A DNA stretch of 64,000 bases from Motiliproteus sp965230735 (GCF_965230735.1 NZ_OZ246016.1:992001-1056000); one strand, 5' to 3'. Shown: positions 34,221 to 48,814, counted from the stretch's first letter. Program-made: numbers and translations. The notes: a model not told the origin generated them from the sequence alone.

Positions 34221-35645
34221 TCAGACCTCGAGGTAGTCCAAAATGCCTTCGGCGGCCTTACGGCCCTCGGCGATGGCGGTAACAACCAGGTCGGAACCGC
34301 GTACCATATCACCACCGGCGAACACTTTCGGGTTGCTGGTCTGGAAGGCGAAATCACCGGATTCCGGAGCCAGTACGCGACCCCCGTCATCGAGACGGAT
34401 ATCGAACTGCTCGAACCAGGGTGCCGGGCTGGGACGGAAACCAAATGCGACCAGAACTGCATCGGCCGGGATCACCTCTTCGCTGCCCTCGACCACTTCG
34501 GGACGACGACGGCCGTTGGCATCGGGTTCGCCCAACGCGGTGGTGACCAGTTTGACGCCGGTGACCTTGCCGTTTTCACCGACCACTTCGACCGGCTGGC
34601 GGTTGAACAGGAATTGCACCCCTTCCTCTTTGGAGTTGACCACCTCTTTGCGTGAACCGGGCATGTTGGCCTCGTCACGACGGTAAGCACAGTAGACCGC
34701 TTTGGCGCCCTGACGGATCGAGGTACGGTTACAGTCCATCGCGGTGTCACCACCACCCAAGACCACAACACGCTTGCCGCGCATGTCAACGAAGCCGTTT
34801 TCGTCCTGCTCGTAGCCGAGACAGTTGTTGACGTTGGAGATCAGGAACGGCAGCGCATCGTGGACGCCGTCGAGGTCTTCGCCGGGGAAGCCACCCTTCA
34901 TGTAGGTGTAGGTCCCCATGCCGAGGAACACGGAGTCGTACTCTTCCAGCAGGCTGTCGAACGCGATGTCCTTGCCGATCTCGGTATTGAGGCGGAACTC
35001 GATCCCCATGCCTTCGAGGATTTCACGACGGCGGGTGATAACGCTCTTCTCGAGCTTGAATTCAGGTATGCCGAAGGTCAGCAGGCCGCCGATCTCCGGG
35101 TGGCGGTCGTAGACCACCGCACTGACGCCGTTACGGGCCAGGATATCGGCGCAGGCCAGACCGGCCGGTCCGGCACCGATGATGGCAACCTTCTTATCGG
35201 TCGGTACCACCTGGGACATGTCCGGCTTCCAGCCCATCGACAGGGCGGTGTCGGTGATGTACTTCTCCACCGCACCGATGGTGACGGCACCGAAGTTACC
35301 CTGCTGCAGGGTACAGGCGCCTTCGCAGAGGCGATCCTGCGGGCAGACCCGACCGCAGACTTCCGGTAGCGAGTTGGTCTGGTGGGACAGCTCGGCGGCT
35401 TCAATGATATTGCCTTCGGAAACCAGCTTGAGCCAGTTCGGAATGTAGTTGTGAACCGGGCACTTCCACTCGCAGTAGGGGTTGCCACAGGCCAGGCAGC
35501 GGTGAGCCTGATTCGAAGCCTGCTCGGGTTCAAAGCTGTGATAGATCTCGTTGAACTCTACCTTACGGGTTGCCGCGGCAACCTTCTGCGGTTCTTCGCG
35601 CTTGAGTTCAACAAATTGAAAGTCGTTGTGCAGACGTTGACTCAT
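34221..35645 (-). CDS. gltD: Glutamate synthase (NADPH) small subunit
   Basis: A 474-residue FAD/NADPH subunit that feeds electrons to GltB. The N-terminal cysteines for the 4Fe-4S clusters are in CLACGNPYCEWKCPVHNYIP, with further Cys in CGRVCPQDRLCEGAC. FAD binding is at GAGPAGLACAD and NADPH binding at VLGGGDTAMDC. It lies 77 bp downstream of gltB in the conserved operon and is followed by a strong terminator. Confidence 0.98.
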   Translation of the reverse strand: MSQRLHNDFQFVELKREEPQKVAAATRKVEFNEIYHSFEPEQASNQAHRCLACGNPYCEWKCPVHNYIPNWLKLVSEGNIIEAAELSHQTNSLPEVCGRVCPQDRLCEGACTLQQGNFGAVTIGAVEKYITDTALSMGWKPDMSQVVPTDKKVAIIGAGPAGLACADILARNGVSAVVYDRHPEIGGLLTFGIPEFKLEKSVITRRREILEGMGIEFRLNTEIGKDIAFDSLLEEYDSVFLGMGTYTYMKGGFPGEDLDGVHDALPFLISNVNNCLGYEQDENGFVDMRGKRVVVLGGGDTAMDCNRTSIRQGAKAVYCAYRRDEANMPGSRKEVVNSKEEGVQFLFNRQPVEVVGENGKVTGVKLVTTALGEPDANGRRRPEVVEGSEEVIPADAVLVAFGFRPSPAPWFEQFDIRLDDGGRVLAPESGDFAFQTSNPKVFAGGDMVRGSDLVVTAIAEGRKAAEGILDYLEV

Positions 35646-35722
35646 AACACCTCGTCCTCATCTTACGGCCCCTTGCTAGTGCTCGGGGCCGGAATCTCTT
35701 GATAACCGAATGCGTCGTCGAA

Positions 35723-40168
<4,446 letters not shown>

Positions 40169-40366
40169 ACACAGACCTCAACAGAAAAAGTCTTTACAAA
40201 CAAACGCCTGGAAGTTCTTTTTGGAATAGGTAACCAGGTGAGGTGTGCGTTTATTACGCACAAAAGGAGAGGCATTTTACCCGCGAAACGGGATGAGGAC
40301 AAATCGGTGGTGCAGGTGCGAAGTGAATTTTCCTTTTAGATGTTGTCAAAGGCAGAAAATTTACCC

Positions 40367-42070
40367 TTAATTTTCGCCTTTCCGAATATCATCCTGCACA
40401 CCGGCGATACTTCGGGCCCATGGCCTTCTGGCGCGTAGTGCCGGAGGCAGGTCGCCGATTGCGGCCATGGCGGCTGCGCGGTTGGGGTAGCGGCCATAAA
40501 CGACGACATACCAAGGCTTTTGTTTATAGAACGTATAGAAACGTTTCAGCTTCTCCTGTTCCGGCATTGAGGCGACGAAGCGGCCAACACTCTTCTCCTG
40601 GCGGGCACCGAGCATCTGTAGGGTATAGCCCGATCGGTTCCATTCCAGCAGCTCGTTGCCGTCGCCGAAATAGACCTTGGCGGTTTGGCTGACCGATTCG
40701 ATTTGAGCCGTTTTGCCGGTGTCTGTTGTCGCTGTCGAGTCAGCGGATTGGGCGCTCGCTTGATCGGTAACCGGTGGAAGCTGCAGCACCAAAGTGTTTG
40801 TGCCGGCCCCGGTGGTCGCTTCGGCCTGCGATGCTGCTTCTGTCAGCTGTTCGGGCTGGCTTGCTGTATCGGGTTGGCTTTCAGCCTCTGAGCCACTTTC
40901 CTGCGGTTGTGTTTCAGCAGCGGGCTTGATGGGGGCCAGTTCCAGCTGCTGGGATGCCGCTACTTCGGCGGGGGCAGCGTCGGGCTGCTCGGGCTGTGCC
41001 TGGGTCAGCTGCTGTTGTTCGGCTTCTAAGGCGGCTCGGGCCTGAGCCAGGCGCTGCTCGAAATCATTCCCCTGGGGTTTTGGAGGAGTAGCCTCAGCAG
41101 GGGCTTCATCAATCGGTTTGGGACTGACCGGAATTTCAACCCGGATACGCTCGGCATCCGGATCGAATCGATTGAATTGTTGTAGTTGTGGCCATAGCAG
41201 CCATCCGCCCACAGCAACCAGTGTCAGCAGTGTCAGTGCGACCCAGGGCCATCGGGCTCCTCGCTGCTTGGGCGCGGCTTCAGGGGTTGTCTCGGTGCCG
41301 GATGAGCTCACTTCCGATGACTCGCCACTCATGATCGTTTCGATCACTCGTGGTATTCGGCCGGGAAGTCCAAGAGAGTCTTTGAGCAGCTGGGCTCGGG
41401 TTTTATCATTCAGCCTTGTCGCTACGGCGCTGTAGCTATGTTCGAGCAGGGCGTTGAGCTCGTTGGGTTCGAGAGGCTCCAGCTCAAAAAAATGGCAGCT
41501 GCTTTCCACCGCACCGCGCAGTGCCGGATTGGCAAGCTGCTCACGCAGCTCGGGTGTGGCGAATAGGACCAGATGTGGTCGTTGCTCTTCATCCAGCGCA
41601 GCCAACTGGTTGAACAGTAGCTCAAGTGCGTCGGCTTGCAGGGCTTCGGCGTCGTCGATCACGATCAACAGCTGTTTGGAGAGTTGCTGCAGCAGCTGAC
41701 AATGCTGGAGTAGCGCCTGAAGTTGATGCTGTCGATTGCCATCAGAATCCAGATTCAACTGCTGATGTATCTGATCCAGTAGGGTTGCTGCGCTGGTTGG
41801 TTGGCTTAGCTTGATCAGGCAGCTATGCACAGCGCTGTCATCGGCAACCTGGTAGAACTGTTGCAGCAAAGTACTCTTGCCGCTGCCGCTAACGCCGGTC
41901 ACGATTTGAATGAAATGGCTGTAGCGACTCAGGTGCTCTAGCTGTTCGAGCAGTTGCAACTGGCTGGGCGGTAGATAGACCTGGCCCGTTCCGGTGCGGC
42001 TGCTGAGCGTCGGAACTTCTTCACTGAGGAAAGGCTCGATGCTGTCAGGGCGAGAGCTAGGTTCTACCAT
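40367..42070 (-). CDS. damX: DamX-like AAA ATPase / SPOR-domain cell-division protein
   Basis: A 567-residue inner-membrane protein. The N-terminal half is an ExeA-like AAA domain with Walker A GVSGSGKST and Walker B LLIVIDDAE. One membrane helix (WVALTLLTLVAVGGWLLW) comes near residue 275, then a long Pro/Glu/Gln/Ala-rich periplasmic linker, then a C-terminal SPOR domain (about 480-555, SGYTLQMLGARQEKSV, WYVVVYGRYPN) that binds denuded peptidoglycan at the septum. It is 10 bp downstream of aroB, the position damX holds in many gammaproteobacteria. The ATPase-SPOR fusion is the long form typical of pseudomonads. Confidence 0.9.
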   Translation of the reverse strand: MVEPSSRPDSIEPFLSEEVPTLSSRTGTGQVYLPPSQLQLLEQLEHLSRYSHFIQIVTGVSGSGKSTLLQQFYQVADDSAVHSCLIKLSQPTSAATLLDQIHQQLNLDSDGNRQHQLQALLQHCQLLQQLSKQLLIVIDDAEALQADALELLFNQLAALDEEQRPHLVLFATPELREQLANPALRGAVESSCHFFELEPLEPNELNALLEHSYSAVATRLNDKTRAQLLKDSLGLPGRIPRVIETIMSGESSEVSSSGTETTPEAAPKQRGARWPWVALTLLTLVAVGGWLLWPQLQQFNRFDPDAERIRVEIPVSPKPIDEAPAEATPPKPQGNDFEQRLAQARAALEAEQQQLTQAQPEQPDAAPAEVAASQQLELAPIKPAAETQPQESGSEAESQPDTASQPEQLTEAASQAEATTGAGTNTLVLQLPPVTDQASAQSADSTATTDTGKTAQIESVSQTAKVYFGDGNELLEWNRSGYTLQMLGARQEKSVGRFVASMPEQEKLKRFYTFYKQKPWYVVVYGRYPNRAAAMAAIGDLPPALRARRPWARSIAGVQDDIRKGEN

Positions 42071-42080
42071 GCTGATCCGC

Positions 42081-43166
42081 TCAATGGCTGGTCAACGCAT
42101 TTAGCGTACTTTGCAGCGAGGCCGGACTGAAATCGGCAGTGACGATGGCGTCACCCAGCTGGCGCAGCAAAACCAGTCGGAGCTGCCCGTCTAGGACTTT
42201 TTTGTCCACGGCCATCAGTGACATGAAATCGTCCGGCTGCATCTCTTTAGGGGGGAGTAGCGGTAGTCGGGCGCGGCTGAAGATCTGTTTGACCCGCTCG
42301 ACATCTGCATTGCTGATCCAGCCGAGACGTTCCGACAGGTCTGCCGCCATGATGGTACCGGCCGCAACGGCTTCACCGTGGAGCCAGTTTCCGTAACCGC
42401 TGTGGGATTCGATCGCATGACCAAAAGTGTGCCCAAGATTCAGCAAGGCACGCTTGCCGGCTTCTTTTTCGTCTTCGGCAACAACTTCCGCCTTGATCTG
42501 ACAGCAGCGGTAGATGGCCTCGGCCAGGGCCTTGGGTTCGCGTTGCTGCAAGGCGTTGAGGTTTTGCTCAAGCCAGCCAAGGAACTCCAGATCCAGAATT
42601 AATCCATACTTGATCACTTCGGCCAGCCCGGCGGCCAGCTCGTTGTCAGGTAGGGTGTTCAGGCTGTCGGTGTCAATCAGAACGCAACGGGGTTGATGGA
42701 AGGCCCCGATCATGTTTTTACCCAGCGGGTGGTTGACCCCGGTCTTGCCGCCGACCGACGAGTCGACCTGAGACAGAAGTGTGGTGGGAATCTGGATGAA
42801 GTCTACCCCTCGCTGATAACAGGCGGCAGCAAAGCCGGTCATGTCGCCGACCACGCCGCCGCCGAGGGCGATCAGTGTGGTGGTGCGGTTGTGCTTGGCT
42901 TGTAGCAAACCATCGAAGATCTGATTAAGGGTATCGAGATTCTTGTGACATTCGCCATCGGGTAGAACCACCGTGGCGAGCTGTTTGTCGGCCAGAGACT
43001 TCTGAACCCGCTCCAGATAGATGGGTGCAATGGTTTCGTTGGTGACGATGCAGACTTGCGAGCTGCGAATATGGGTTGTCCAGAGTTCGGGTTGATCGAG
43101 CAACCCGGCGCCGATGTAGATCGGATAGCTGCGCTCGTCGAGGGCAACATCAAGCCGGAGGGTCAT
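42081..43166 (-). CDS. aroB: 3-dehydroquinate synthase
   Basis: A 361-residue NAD- and metal-dependent enzyme of the shikimate pathway. Visible motifs are LPDGECHKNLDTLNQIFDGLL in two parts, ALGGGVVGDMTGFAAACYQRG (NAD site region) and the metal ligands in LNLGHTFGHAIE and WLHGEAVAAG. It follows aroK by 36 bp within the pil-aro-damX transcript. Confidence 0.97.
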   Translation of the reverse strand: MTLRLDVALDERSYPIYIGAGLLDQPELWTTHIRSSQVCIVTNETIAPIYLERVQKSLADKQLATVVLPDGECHKNLDTLNQIFDGLLQAKHNRTTTLIALGGGVVGDMTGFAAACYQRGVDFIQIPTTLLSQVDSSVGGKTGVNHPLGKNMIGAFHQPRCVLIDTDSLNTLPDNELAAGLAEVIKYGLILDLEFLGWLEQNLNALQQREPKALAEAIYRCCQIKAEVVAEDEKEAGKRALLNLGHTFGHAIESHSGYGNWLHGEAVAAGTIMAADLSERLGWISNADVERVKQIFSRARLPLLPPKEMQPDDFMSLMAVDKKVLDGQLRLVLLRQLGDAIVTADFSPASLQSTLNALTSH

Positions 43167-43202
43167 GTTGGGGTCCCGTGTTGTGGTCCTGGTTCGCTGG
43201 CG

Positions 43203-43721
43203 TTAGCGAAGTATATCGAGTTGTTCCAGCTGGCGGATTATCTCTCGCGCTACCGACTTTGGCCGTCGGCCGTCGGTCTGGATGAGCAGATCACAACAGT
43301 CCCGGTACAGCGGGTCGCGAACCTGCATCAGATCGGACAATACTTTAGCGGGGTCTTCGGTTTGAAGCAAAGGTCGGTTGCGGTCCTTGGAGGTTCGTTC
43401 AATTTGTTGCTCCAAGGAGGCGTGCAGATAGACAACGGTACCACGGGATTGCAAAAAGCGACGGTTGTCAGCGCTTAGAATTGCGCCTCCACCGGTGGCC
43501 AGGACCACGTTGTGCTGTTGACTAAGCTCGTCGATGATACTGGTCTCGCGCTTACGAAACCCTGCTTCGCCCTCAACATCAAATATCCAGGGAATATCGG
43601 CTCCTGCGCGAGTCTCAATCTCTTTGTCGGAATCGACAAACTCCAGTTGCAGCTCTTGAGCCAAAAGGCGACCGATGGTGCTTTTTCCAGCGCCCATCGG
43701 TCCAATAAGAAACAGGTTCAA
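43203..43721 (-). CDS. aroK: Shikimate kinase
   Basis: A 172-residue P-loop kinase phosphorylating shikimate. Walker A is GPMGAGKSTIGR, the substrate-binding DSDKEIE and GGGAILS segments are present, and the lid (RTSKDRNRPLL) follows. It lies 32 bp downstream of pilQ, the classical pilQ-aroK-aroB order. Confidence 0.97.
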   Translation of the reverse strand: MNLFLIGPMGAGKSTIGRLLAQELQLEFVDSDKEIETRAGADIPWIFDVEGEAGFRKRETSIIDELSQQHNVVLATGGGAILSADNRRFLQSRGTVVYLHASLEQQIERTSKDRNRPLLQTEDPAKVLSDLMQVRDPLYRDCCDLLIQTDGRRPKSVAREIIRQLEQLDILR

Positions 43722-43750
43722 ACAACGATCCTAGTATGAAAGGTGCTTAA

Positions 43751-43770
43751 GCCTCAGCGATTGCTGAGGC
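43751..43770 (-). other. Hairpin overlapping the pilQ stop
   Basis: GCCTCAGC and GCTGAGGC form an 8-bp stem with a four-base loop that includes the last pilQ codons and stop. Without a T-run it may attenuate read-through into aroK or protect the upstream mRNA. Confidence 0.5.
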
Positions 43771-45883
43771 TCTCGCTGATGATTTTCGGGGTGATAAAGA
43801 CCAGCAGTTCGCTCTTCTGATTGCTGTTGTTGGTCCGAGTGAACAGTTTACCCAACACCGGCAGATCACCTAGAAGCGGTACTTTGGAGATGCTCTGGGT
43901 CTGTTCTTTCTGGAATACGCCACCGAGTACAACGGTTTCGCCATTATTGACCAGTACCTGGGTCTCGAGTTCGTTAGTTACGATGCCTACCTCACCGTTG
44001 GGCAGCTCTTCACCGACCGAATCCTGATTGATCTTAAGGTCGAGAATCAGGCGGTTGTCCGGAGTGATCTGCGGAGTAACATCCAGTGCCAGAACCACCT
44101 CTTTGAACTCAACGTTGACTTCGCCGTCTTCGACAGTCTGGAATGGAATCTCATCACCGGACTGAATCCGAGCTGGCATACCATTGGCGGTAATTACTTT
44201 CGGCTGCGAGATGATCTCGGCGCTACCGTCGGTTTCAAGTGCAGACAGTTCCATCTGCAGCAGAGTGGTGTTGGAGCCGACACCGATAGCGAATCTGGAT
44301 GCGCCAATGCTGGTGGCGCCAAGATCCACATTCAAGCTGGAGGGTACGGTGAGCGAACCGCTACCGCCAGCCTGGGCTGTGTTGCCTGGAGCCGTGGCGC
44401 CCAGCGCGATTCGAGTCCCGCCGTCCTTGACGTGGCCGAAGCCCCACTTAACGCCCAGCTCTTTGCTGAGGTCGGCTCGGACGGTCACCAGACGGGCTTC
44501 GATCATTACCTGGCGAACCGGGATGTCGAGCTTCTTCAGGGCTTTGCGGATCTTGGCGATACTGGTATCGATATCACGTACGATCAGGGTGTTGGTACGA
44601 GGATCGGCTTGGACCGAACCTCGCTCGGACAGTAAACCCTGCTCGGTGCCTAGCAGCGAGACAATATCGCTGGCTTTGGCGTAATTAACTTGGATGAACT
44701 CGGTCTGCGGTTCTTTCAGTTCGCGAACCTGTTTATTGGTTTCAATCTCGAAGCGTTCGCGTTCGGCAATTTCGGCCGCAGGCGCGATCATCATCACGTT
44801 GCCGGTGATGCGCTTGTCCAGGCTCTTGGTCTTTAATACCAGTTCCAGTGCCTGGTCCCAAGGGACGTTCTTGAGTCGCAAGGTGATGTTTCCGCTGACG
44901 GTATCGCTGACCACCAGATTCATATCGGTGACGTCGGCGATAATCTGCAGCACCGAACGAATATCGATATCCTGGAAGTTTAAACTCAGCTTTTCACCCG
45001 TGTAGGGGAAACGTTCGCGCTGACGCTCTTCGGCCTCGGTGTCGGTGACCGGTTTGAAGTCAACGATCAGTTGGTTATCAGATTGATAGGCCAGGTAGTC
45101 GTACGGCAACGCCGAAGGCTTGATCAGAATGCTGCTGTTATTACCGTCCGCCATAGCATCGACAAAGGTGACCGGCGTCGAGAAATCTTGGACATCAACG
45201 CGCTCTTCTAAGGCTGCCGGTAGCTGCGCGCCAATCAGGTTGACGACGACATTGTTACCCTCTTCGATAATATCAACACCGGCTTTGTTGTCGGTCATGT
45301 TGATAAATACACGACCAATGTTGCCATCCACTCGACGAAAATCGATCGAAGAAACCTGGGTACGAAGAGGGCGGGCCAGGTTGCTGGTGTCCGATTTGCT
45401 GGATCCTTTTGCCTGCATAGGTTGGGCTGCGGCAACTGCATCACCGGCTCCGGCTCCGAAGACGACAAACAGACTGTTTCCTTCAATATAGGTGTCGTAT
45501 TCAACCGATTCGTACAGGTTTGCGATGACGCGGACCCGGTCTTTGACCTCGGCTAGATGCAGGGTGTCGACCAACCCCGTTTTGATGTCGATGCTTTTGC
45601 TGCTTAGTCCATTGCTGGCACCGTGCAGGTCTAAAACGACTCGCGCCGGTTGCTCAATTTTGTAGGAGCGGGGCAGCGGTGGAGCTGCATCGAAATCAAG
45701 TCGTAGCTCGAGTTTGTTGCCCGGTAATGTCACGAAAGCGGAGTCAATGATCTGTACTTCGGCCAGGGCGGTTTGAGACAGTAGCAGGCAAGCTGCGAAC
45801 CCTAGCCATTTACGGCTTGAAAGAGCCAGTCGCTGTCGGGCCTGCTGCCATGTGGTTGATGAGAGCAAATTCGCCATATCCAT
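43754..45883 (-). CDS. pilQ: Type IV pilus secretin PilQ
   Basis: A 709-residue outer-membrane secretin through which the type IV pilus passes. It has a signal peptide (GFAACLLLSQTALA), two AMIN peptidoglycan-binding domains in the first 270 residues, the STN/N0 domain (VLQIIADVTDMNLVVSD), N1 and the C-terminal secretin channel (VPLLGDLPVLGKLFTRT). It is last of the pilMNOPQ operon, with 12 bp after pilP. Confidence 0.97.
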   Translation of the reverse strand: MDMANLLSSTTWQQARQRLALSSRKWLGFAACLLLSQTALAEVQIIDSAFVTLPGNKLELRLDFDAAPPLPRSYKIEQPARVVLDLHGASNGLSSKSIDIKTGLVDTLHLAEVKDRVRVIANLYESVEYDTYIEGNSLFVVFGAGAGDAVAAAQPMQAKGSSKSDTSNLARPLRTQVSSIDFRRVDGNIGRVFINMTDNKAGVDIIEEGNNVVVNLIGAQLPAALEERVDVQDFSTPVTFVDAMADGNNSSILIKPSALPYDYLAYQSDNQLIVDFKPVTDTEAEERQRERFPYTGEKLSLNFQDIDIRSVLQIIADVTDMNLVVSDTVSGNITLRLKNVPWDQALELVLKTKSLDKRITGNVMMIAPAAEIAERERFEIETNKQVRELKEPQTEFIQVNYAKASDIVSLLGTEQGLLSERGSVQADPRTNTLIVRDIDTSIAKIRKALKKLDIPVRQVMIEARLVTVRADLSKELGVKWGFGHVKDGGTRIALGATAPGNTAQAGGSGSLTVPSSLNVDLGATSIGASRFAIGVGSNTTLLQMELSALETDGSAEIISQPKVITANGMPARIQSGDEIPFQTVEDGEVNVEFKEVVLALDVTPQITPDNRLILDLKINQDSVGEELPNGEVGIVTNELETQVLVNNGETVVLGGVFQKEQTQSISKVPLLGDLPVLGKLFTRTNNSNQKSELLVFITPKIISESLSNR

Positions 45884-45895
45884 TTACGCCTATTT

Positions 45896-46459
45896 CTACT
45901 GTTCTGCTAAAACCAGATTACGGGGACGCTTCATCCAGCCATCCCGGCCGTTTGGAACGATTTCCATAATATCGATCTGGGTCTCATTGACTGTCAGGAT
46001 TTCGCCATAATTTCGCCCGACATAGTTGCCACTTTTTATTCGATGGATTTCACCGTTGCCGTCTTTAATCAGCGCAGTCAGCTCGCCGTTTTCCAGCATA
46101 TGGATGGTGCCGACCATAACAAGATTCTCTAATTTGAAGGCCTCAAGGGGCTCCTTTGGGCGGTCAAAATCAGGCTTCAGGTCGTTTTTGGGGCCATCAC
46201 CTTTCTCCTCTTCAGTCAGCTCGACCCGGACCAGGGGCTGGAACGGCCCCCTGAGGCTGGTCGCCCGATAAAGAAAACTCTCGTAAGGCTTAAACTCCGG
46301 AAGTGGATCGATTTTCCCCGCCGGCCGCGACTGGGTTTCGGCGACATACTGTCGTAAGTCAGCAGTGTCGTTGATCTGGCTACAGCCTGTTAATACGACA
46401 GCGGCTAAGGCCAGCGGTAGCCACTGCTGGCGGAGCTGGGAATTAGCTTTCATCGTCAT
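45896..46459 (-). CDS. pilP: Type IV pilus lipoprotein PilP
   Basis: A 187-residue inner-membrane lipoprotein with lipobox VLTGC. The C-terminal beta domain (NLVMVGTIHMLENGELTALIKDGNG in two parts, VGRNYGEILTVN) contacts the PilQ N0 domain. The start overlaps the pilO stop by 17 bp, so the two are translationally coupled. ATG at 46453 is an alternative start. Confidence 0.95.
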   Translation of the reverse strand: MTMKANSQLRQQWLPLALAAVVLTGCSQINDTADLRQYVAETQSRPAGKIDPLPEFKPYESFLYRATSLRGPFQPLVRVELTEEEKGDGPKNDLKPDFDRPKEPLEAFKLENLVMVGTIHMLENGELTALIKDGNGEIHRIKSGNYVGRNYGEILTVNETQIDIMEIVPNGRDGWMKRPRNLVLAEQ

Positions 46460-47054
46460 ATCGATAGGTCCTGGCAGAAAGGCTCATGCTCAGATCACCG
46501 TTATTGGAGATCGGCTTAATCGTGAAGTCGTGAACAGTCACGATTCGGGGCAAAGCAGCAATACCGCTGACAAACTCGCCCAATTGGTGATAGCTCCCTT
46601 TGACCGAGATGTTGATCGGTAGCTCGATATAGAACTTGACCTTCTTCTCCGGCGCCAGCGAGATAACATCGAAGTTCAGACCGCTGTTTTGACCGATTTC
46701 GGTGATATCTTCCAACAGGCCCGGTACCTCGGTATCGGTCGGCAGCTGCTTAAGCAGCTCGGCAAAGGTTTCCTCGACATCTTCCATCTGGCGTTTCAGG
46801 GCTTCCAGATTGGCTACTTGGTAGGCTTTGCTCTGGTATTGACGCTTGAGGTCCGGCTCTTTAGCGATCTCCTGCTCCAGTTTCGACTGCAAGTCTTTGA
46901 CATGAAGGTGGTAACCGGCTGCACCTAGCGCGGCGATGACCACCAGAAACCAGATCGCCTTGACGCCATAGGGCCAGCTGCCGGCGGTATTGAAATCAAG
47001 GTTATTGACATCAAAGCCACGAAAGGCGTTTCTGAATGCATTCTGAACTGACAT
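46443..47054 (-). CDS. pilO: Type IV pilus alignment protein PilO
   Basis: A 203-residue bitopic protein with one membrane helix (about 30-48, WFLVVIAALGAAGYHLHV), a coiled coil and a ferredoxin-like periplasmic domain. It pairs with PilN and PilP to connect the inner-membrane motor platform to PilQ. Its ATG shares one base with the pilN stop. Confidence 0.95.
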   Translation of the reverse strand: MSVQNAFRNAFRGFDVNNLDFNTAGSWPYGVKAIWFLVVIAALGAAGYHLHVKDLQSKLEQEIAKEPDLKRQYQSKAYQVANLEALKRQMEDVEETFAELLKQLPTDTEVPGLLEDITEIGQNSGLNFDVISLAPEKKVKFYIELPINISVKGSYHQLGEFVSGIAALPRIVTVHDFTIKPISNNGDLSMSLSARTYRYDDES

Positions 47055-47614
47055 CAGGAACCTCCCTCTTCAGGCTTGGGTTTGCTCAAGCCAACACGCA
47101 TGTCAAAATCTTTGTATAGGTCTCCACTCTTGCCCACTTTGCTTAGGTTGGGCTCGGAAAACCAGGATGAGCGATCAAGGTTGCGCATCAGCGTTGAGAC
47201 ATCACGGTTACTTAGCGCGCGGCCTTGTACGTGGAGGGATTCTCCCTGTCGGCTCAGATTCGAATAGTAGAGTTCATCCGGCAGTACACGTACCAGTTCA
47301 TCGAATACCCTGACAATAACGGGGCGATTACCCTGTAGTTCCTGGATCGCTCGTAGTCGCTCCAACAGTCGCTCGCGCTTGGCTCTCAGTTCCTTGATCT
47401 CTGCAATCTTGGAGTCCAGCTTGGCCATCTCCTGGCGAAGGTAGTCATTGCGCAACTGCTGCTTTTTGGTGTTGTGTTCAATGTAGAATCCGGTACCCCA
47501 GACTGCCGCTGCTGCCAAGATAGCGACCAGCACCGAGCTGGTCAGAAATCGCTGCTGACGCTCTTTGCGGCGGTCTTCGCGCCAGGATCTGAGGTTGATC
47601 AGGGTGTTAGCCAT
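47054..47614 (-). CDS. pilN: Type IV pilus alignment protein PilN
   Basis: A 186-residue bitopic protein. The cytoplasmic N terminus starts INLRSWREDRRKERQ, the segment that binds PilM (canonical INLLPWR). A membrane helix (SVLVAILAAAAVWGTGFYI), a coiled coil and a periplasmic domain follow. It overlaps the pilM stop and pilO start by one base each. Confidence 0.95.
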   Translation of the reverse strand: MANTLINLRSWREDRRKERQQRFLTSSVLVAILAAAAVWGTGFYIEHNTKKQQLRNDYLRQEMAKLDSKIAEIKELRAKRERLLERLRAIQELQGNRPVIVRVFDELVRVLPDELYYSNLSRQGESLHVQGRALSNRDVSTLMRNLDRSSWFSEPNLSKVGKSGDLYKDFDMRVGLSKPKPEEGGS

Positions 47615-48675
47615 TATTCCGCAAAGCTCCTCAGTGCCAGGCCGCAGGCCAATACCAGCGAGGGCGCTTCGGTATCGAACTTCTGGCGGTTGATACGTGA
47701 ATCAATGGTCATGGCGCTGAACGGGTCGGCAATGGCCGTATTGATTCCCAGTTCTTGGGAAACTACGTCGGCGATGCCGGGAATGCCGGAGATTCCACCC
47801 ATCAGCAAAAGTGTCTCAATCTCACCATGCGTGCCTGATGAATAATAGAACTGGATCGAGCGAGATATCTGCTGGGAAGTGGTCTGTTTGAAGGGGTCGA
47901 TATAGCCCAGCGTTAGCTCTTCGGGGAGCTCATTGGCTTTCTTGGCCCGCTCCACTTCGTCGCTGGATAGATCGGAAACCTGCGACAGACTATGGGTGAG
48001 ATCATTGCCCCCAAATGCCTGCTCGCGAGAGTAAACCACCTGATTGTTCTCGATCACGTAGAGGGTCATGCTGCTGGCGCCGATATCAACCAGTCCCACC
48101 GTCTTATCGAGAAGGTCATGAGTTTCGGCCAGCACTGGGAAAACCCGCTCAATCGCGTAGGTATCGACATCGACAATCTCGCAGTTCAGGCCAGCGCCGT
48201 TAACTGAATCTTCTCGGGACTGTACGCTGTCCTGGCGGCAGGCAACAAGCAGAACGTCATTCAGCTCCGGACTACTGTCCGATTCCCCCTGAATCTGGAA
48301 GTCGATCGCGACTTCATCGAGCGAGTAGGGGATAAACTGGTCGGCTTCCACCTTGATCTGCTCTTCGAGCTCGTCCTCGGTGAATGATCGACTGAACTCG
48401 AGCTGTTTGACGATCACCACCGAGGTCGGGACCGAGGTGGCTGCTCGCTTACTTTTGCTGTTGGCCAGCTTGAGGCCTTTTAAGAGCGCCTCGGCTACGA
48501 CCGGGACCTCCTGAACGTTGTTGTCGATCACTGCGCCTTCAGGAAGATGGACGACAGCATAGCAATCAACGTTATAATTGCCGGCGTTACCGGACAGGCC
48601 TAGCAGCTTGATGTATGAGGAACCGATATCGACGCCAAGCAACGATTTGGATCCGGATTTAAAAAGGCTAATCAC
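47614..48675 (-). CDS. pilM: Type IV pilus assembly ATPase-like PilM
   Basis: A 353-residue actin/FtsA-like cytoplasmic protein that binds ATP and the PilN tail. The first phosphate loop is SLLGVDIGSSYIKLL, the second VGLVDIGASSMTLYV, and LLMGGISGIPG marks the adenosine region. It is the first gene of the operon. Its promoter is in the 139-bp gap shared with divergent mrcA, as in Pseudomonas. Confidence 0.96.
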   Translation of the reverse strand: MISLFKSGSKSLLGVDIGSSYIKLLGLSGNAGNYNVDCYAVVHLPEGAVIDNNVQEVPVVAEALLKGLKLANSKSKRAATSVPTSVVIVKQLEFSRSFTEDELEEQIKVEADQFIPYSLDEVAIDFQIQGESDSSPELNDVLLVACRQDSVQSREDSVNGAGLNCEIVDVDTYAIERVFPVLAETHDLLDKTVGLVDIGASSMTLYVIENNQVVYSREQAFGGNDLTHSLSQVSDLSSDEVERAKKANELPEELTLGYIDPFKQTTSQQISRSIQFYYSSGTHGEIETLLLMGGISGIPGIADVVSQELGINTAIADPFSAMTIDSRINRQKFDTEAPSLVLACGLALRSFAE

Positions 48676-48814
48676 CGATTAATCCTTAAATGCAGTGAAC
48701 TGGCGACCCGATGGAGGCCGTACTCAACTGTACAAAAATTATCACCAATGCGCATACTTTGTTATTAGTGACATTATTCTATATCGCCAATTTACGGATC
48801 AGCTTTAGGTTACC

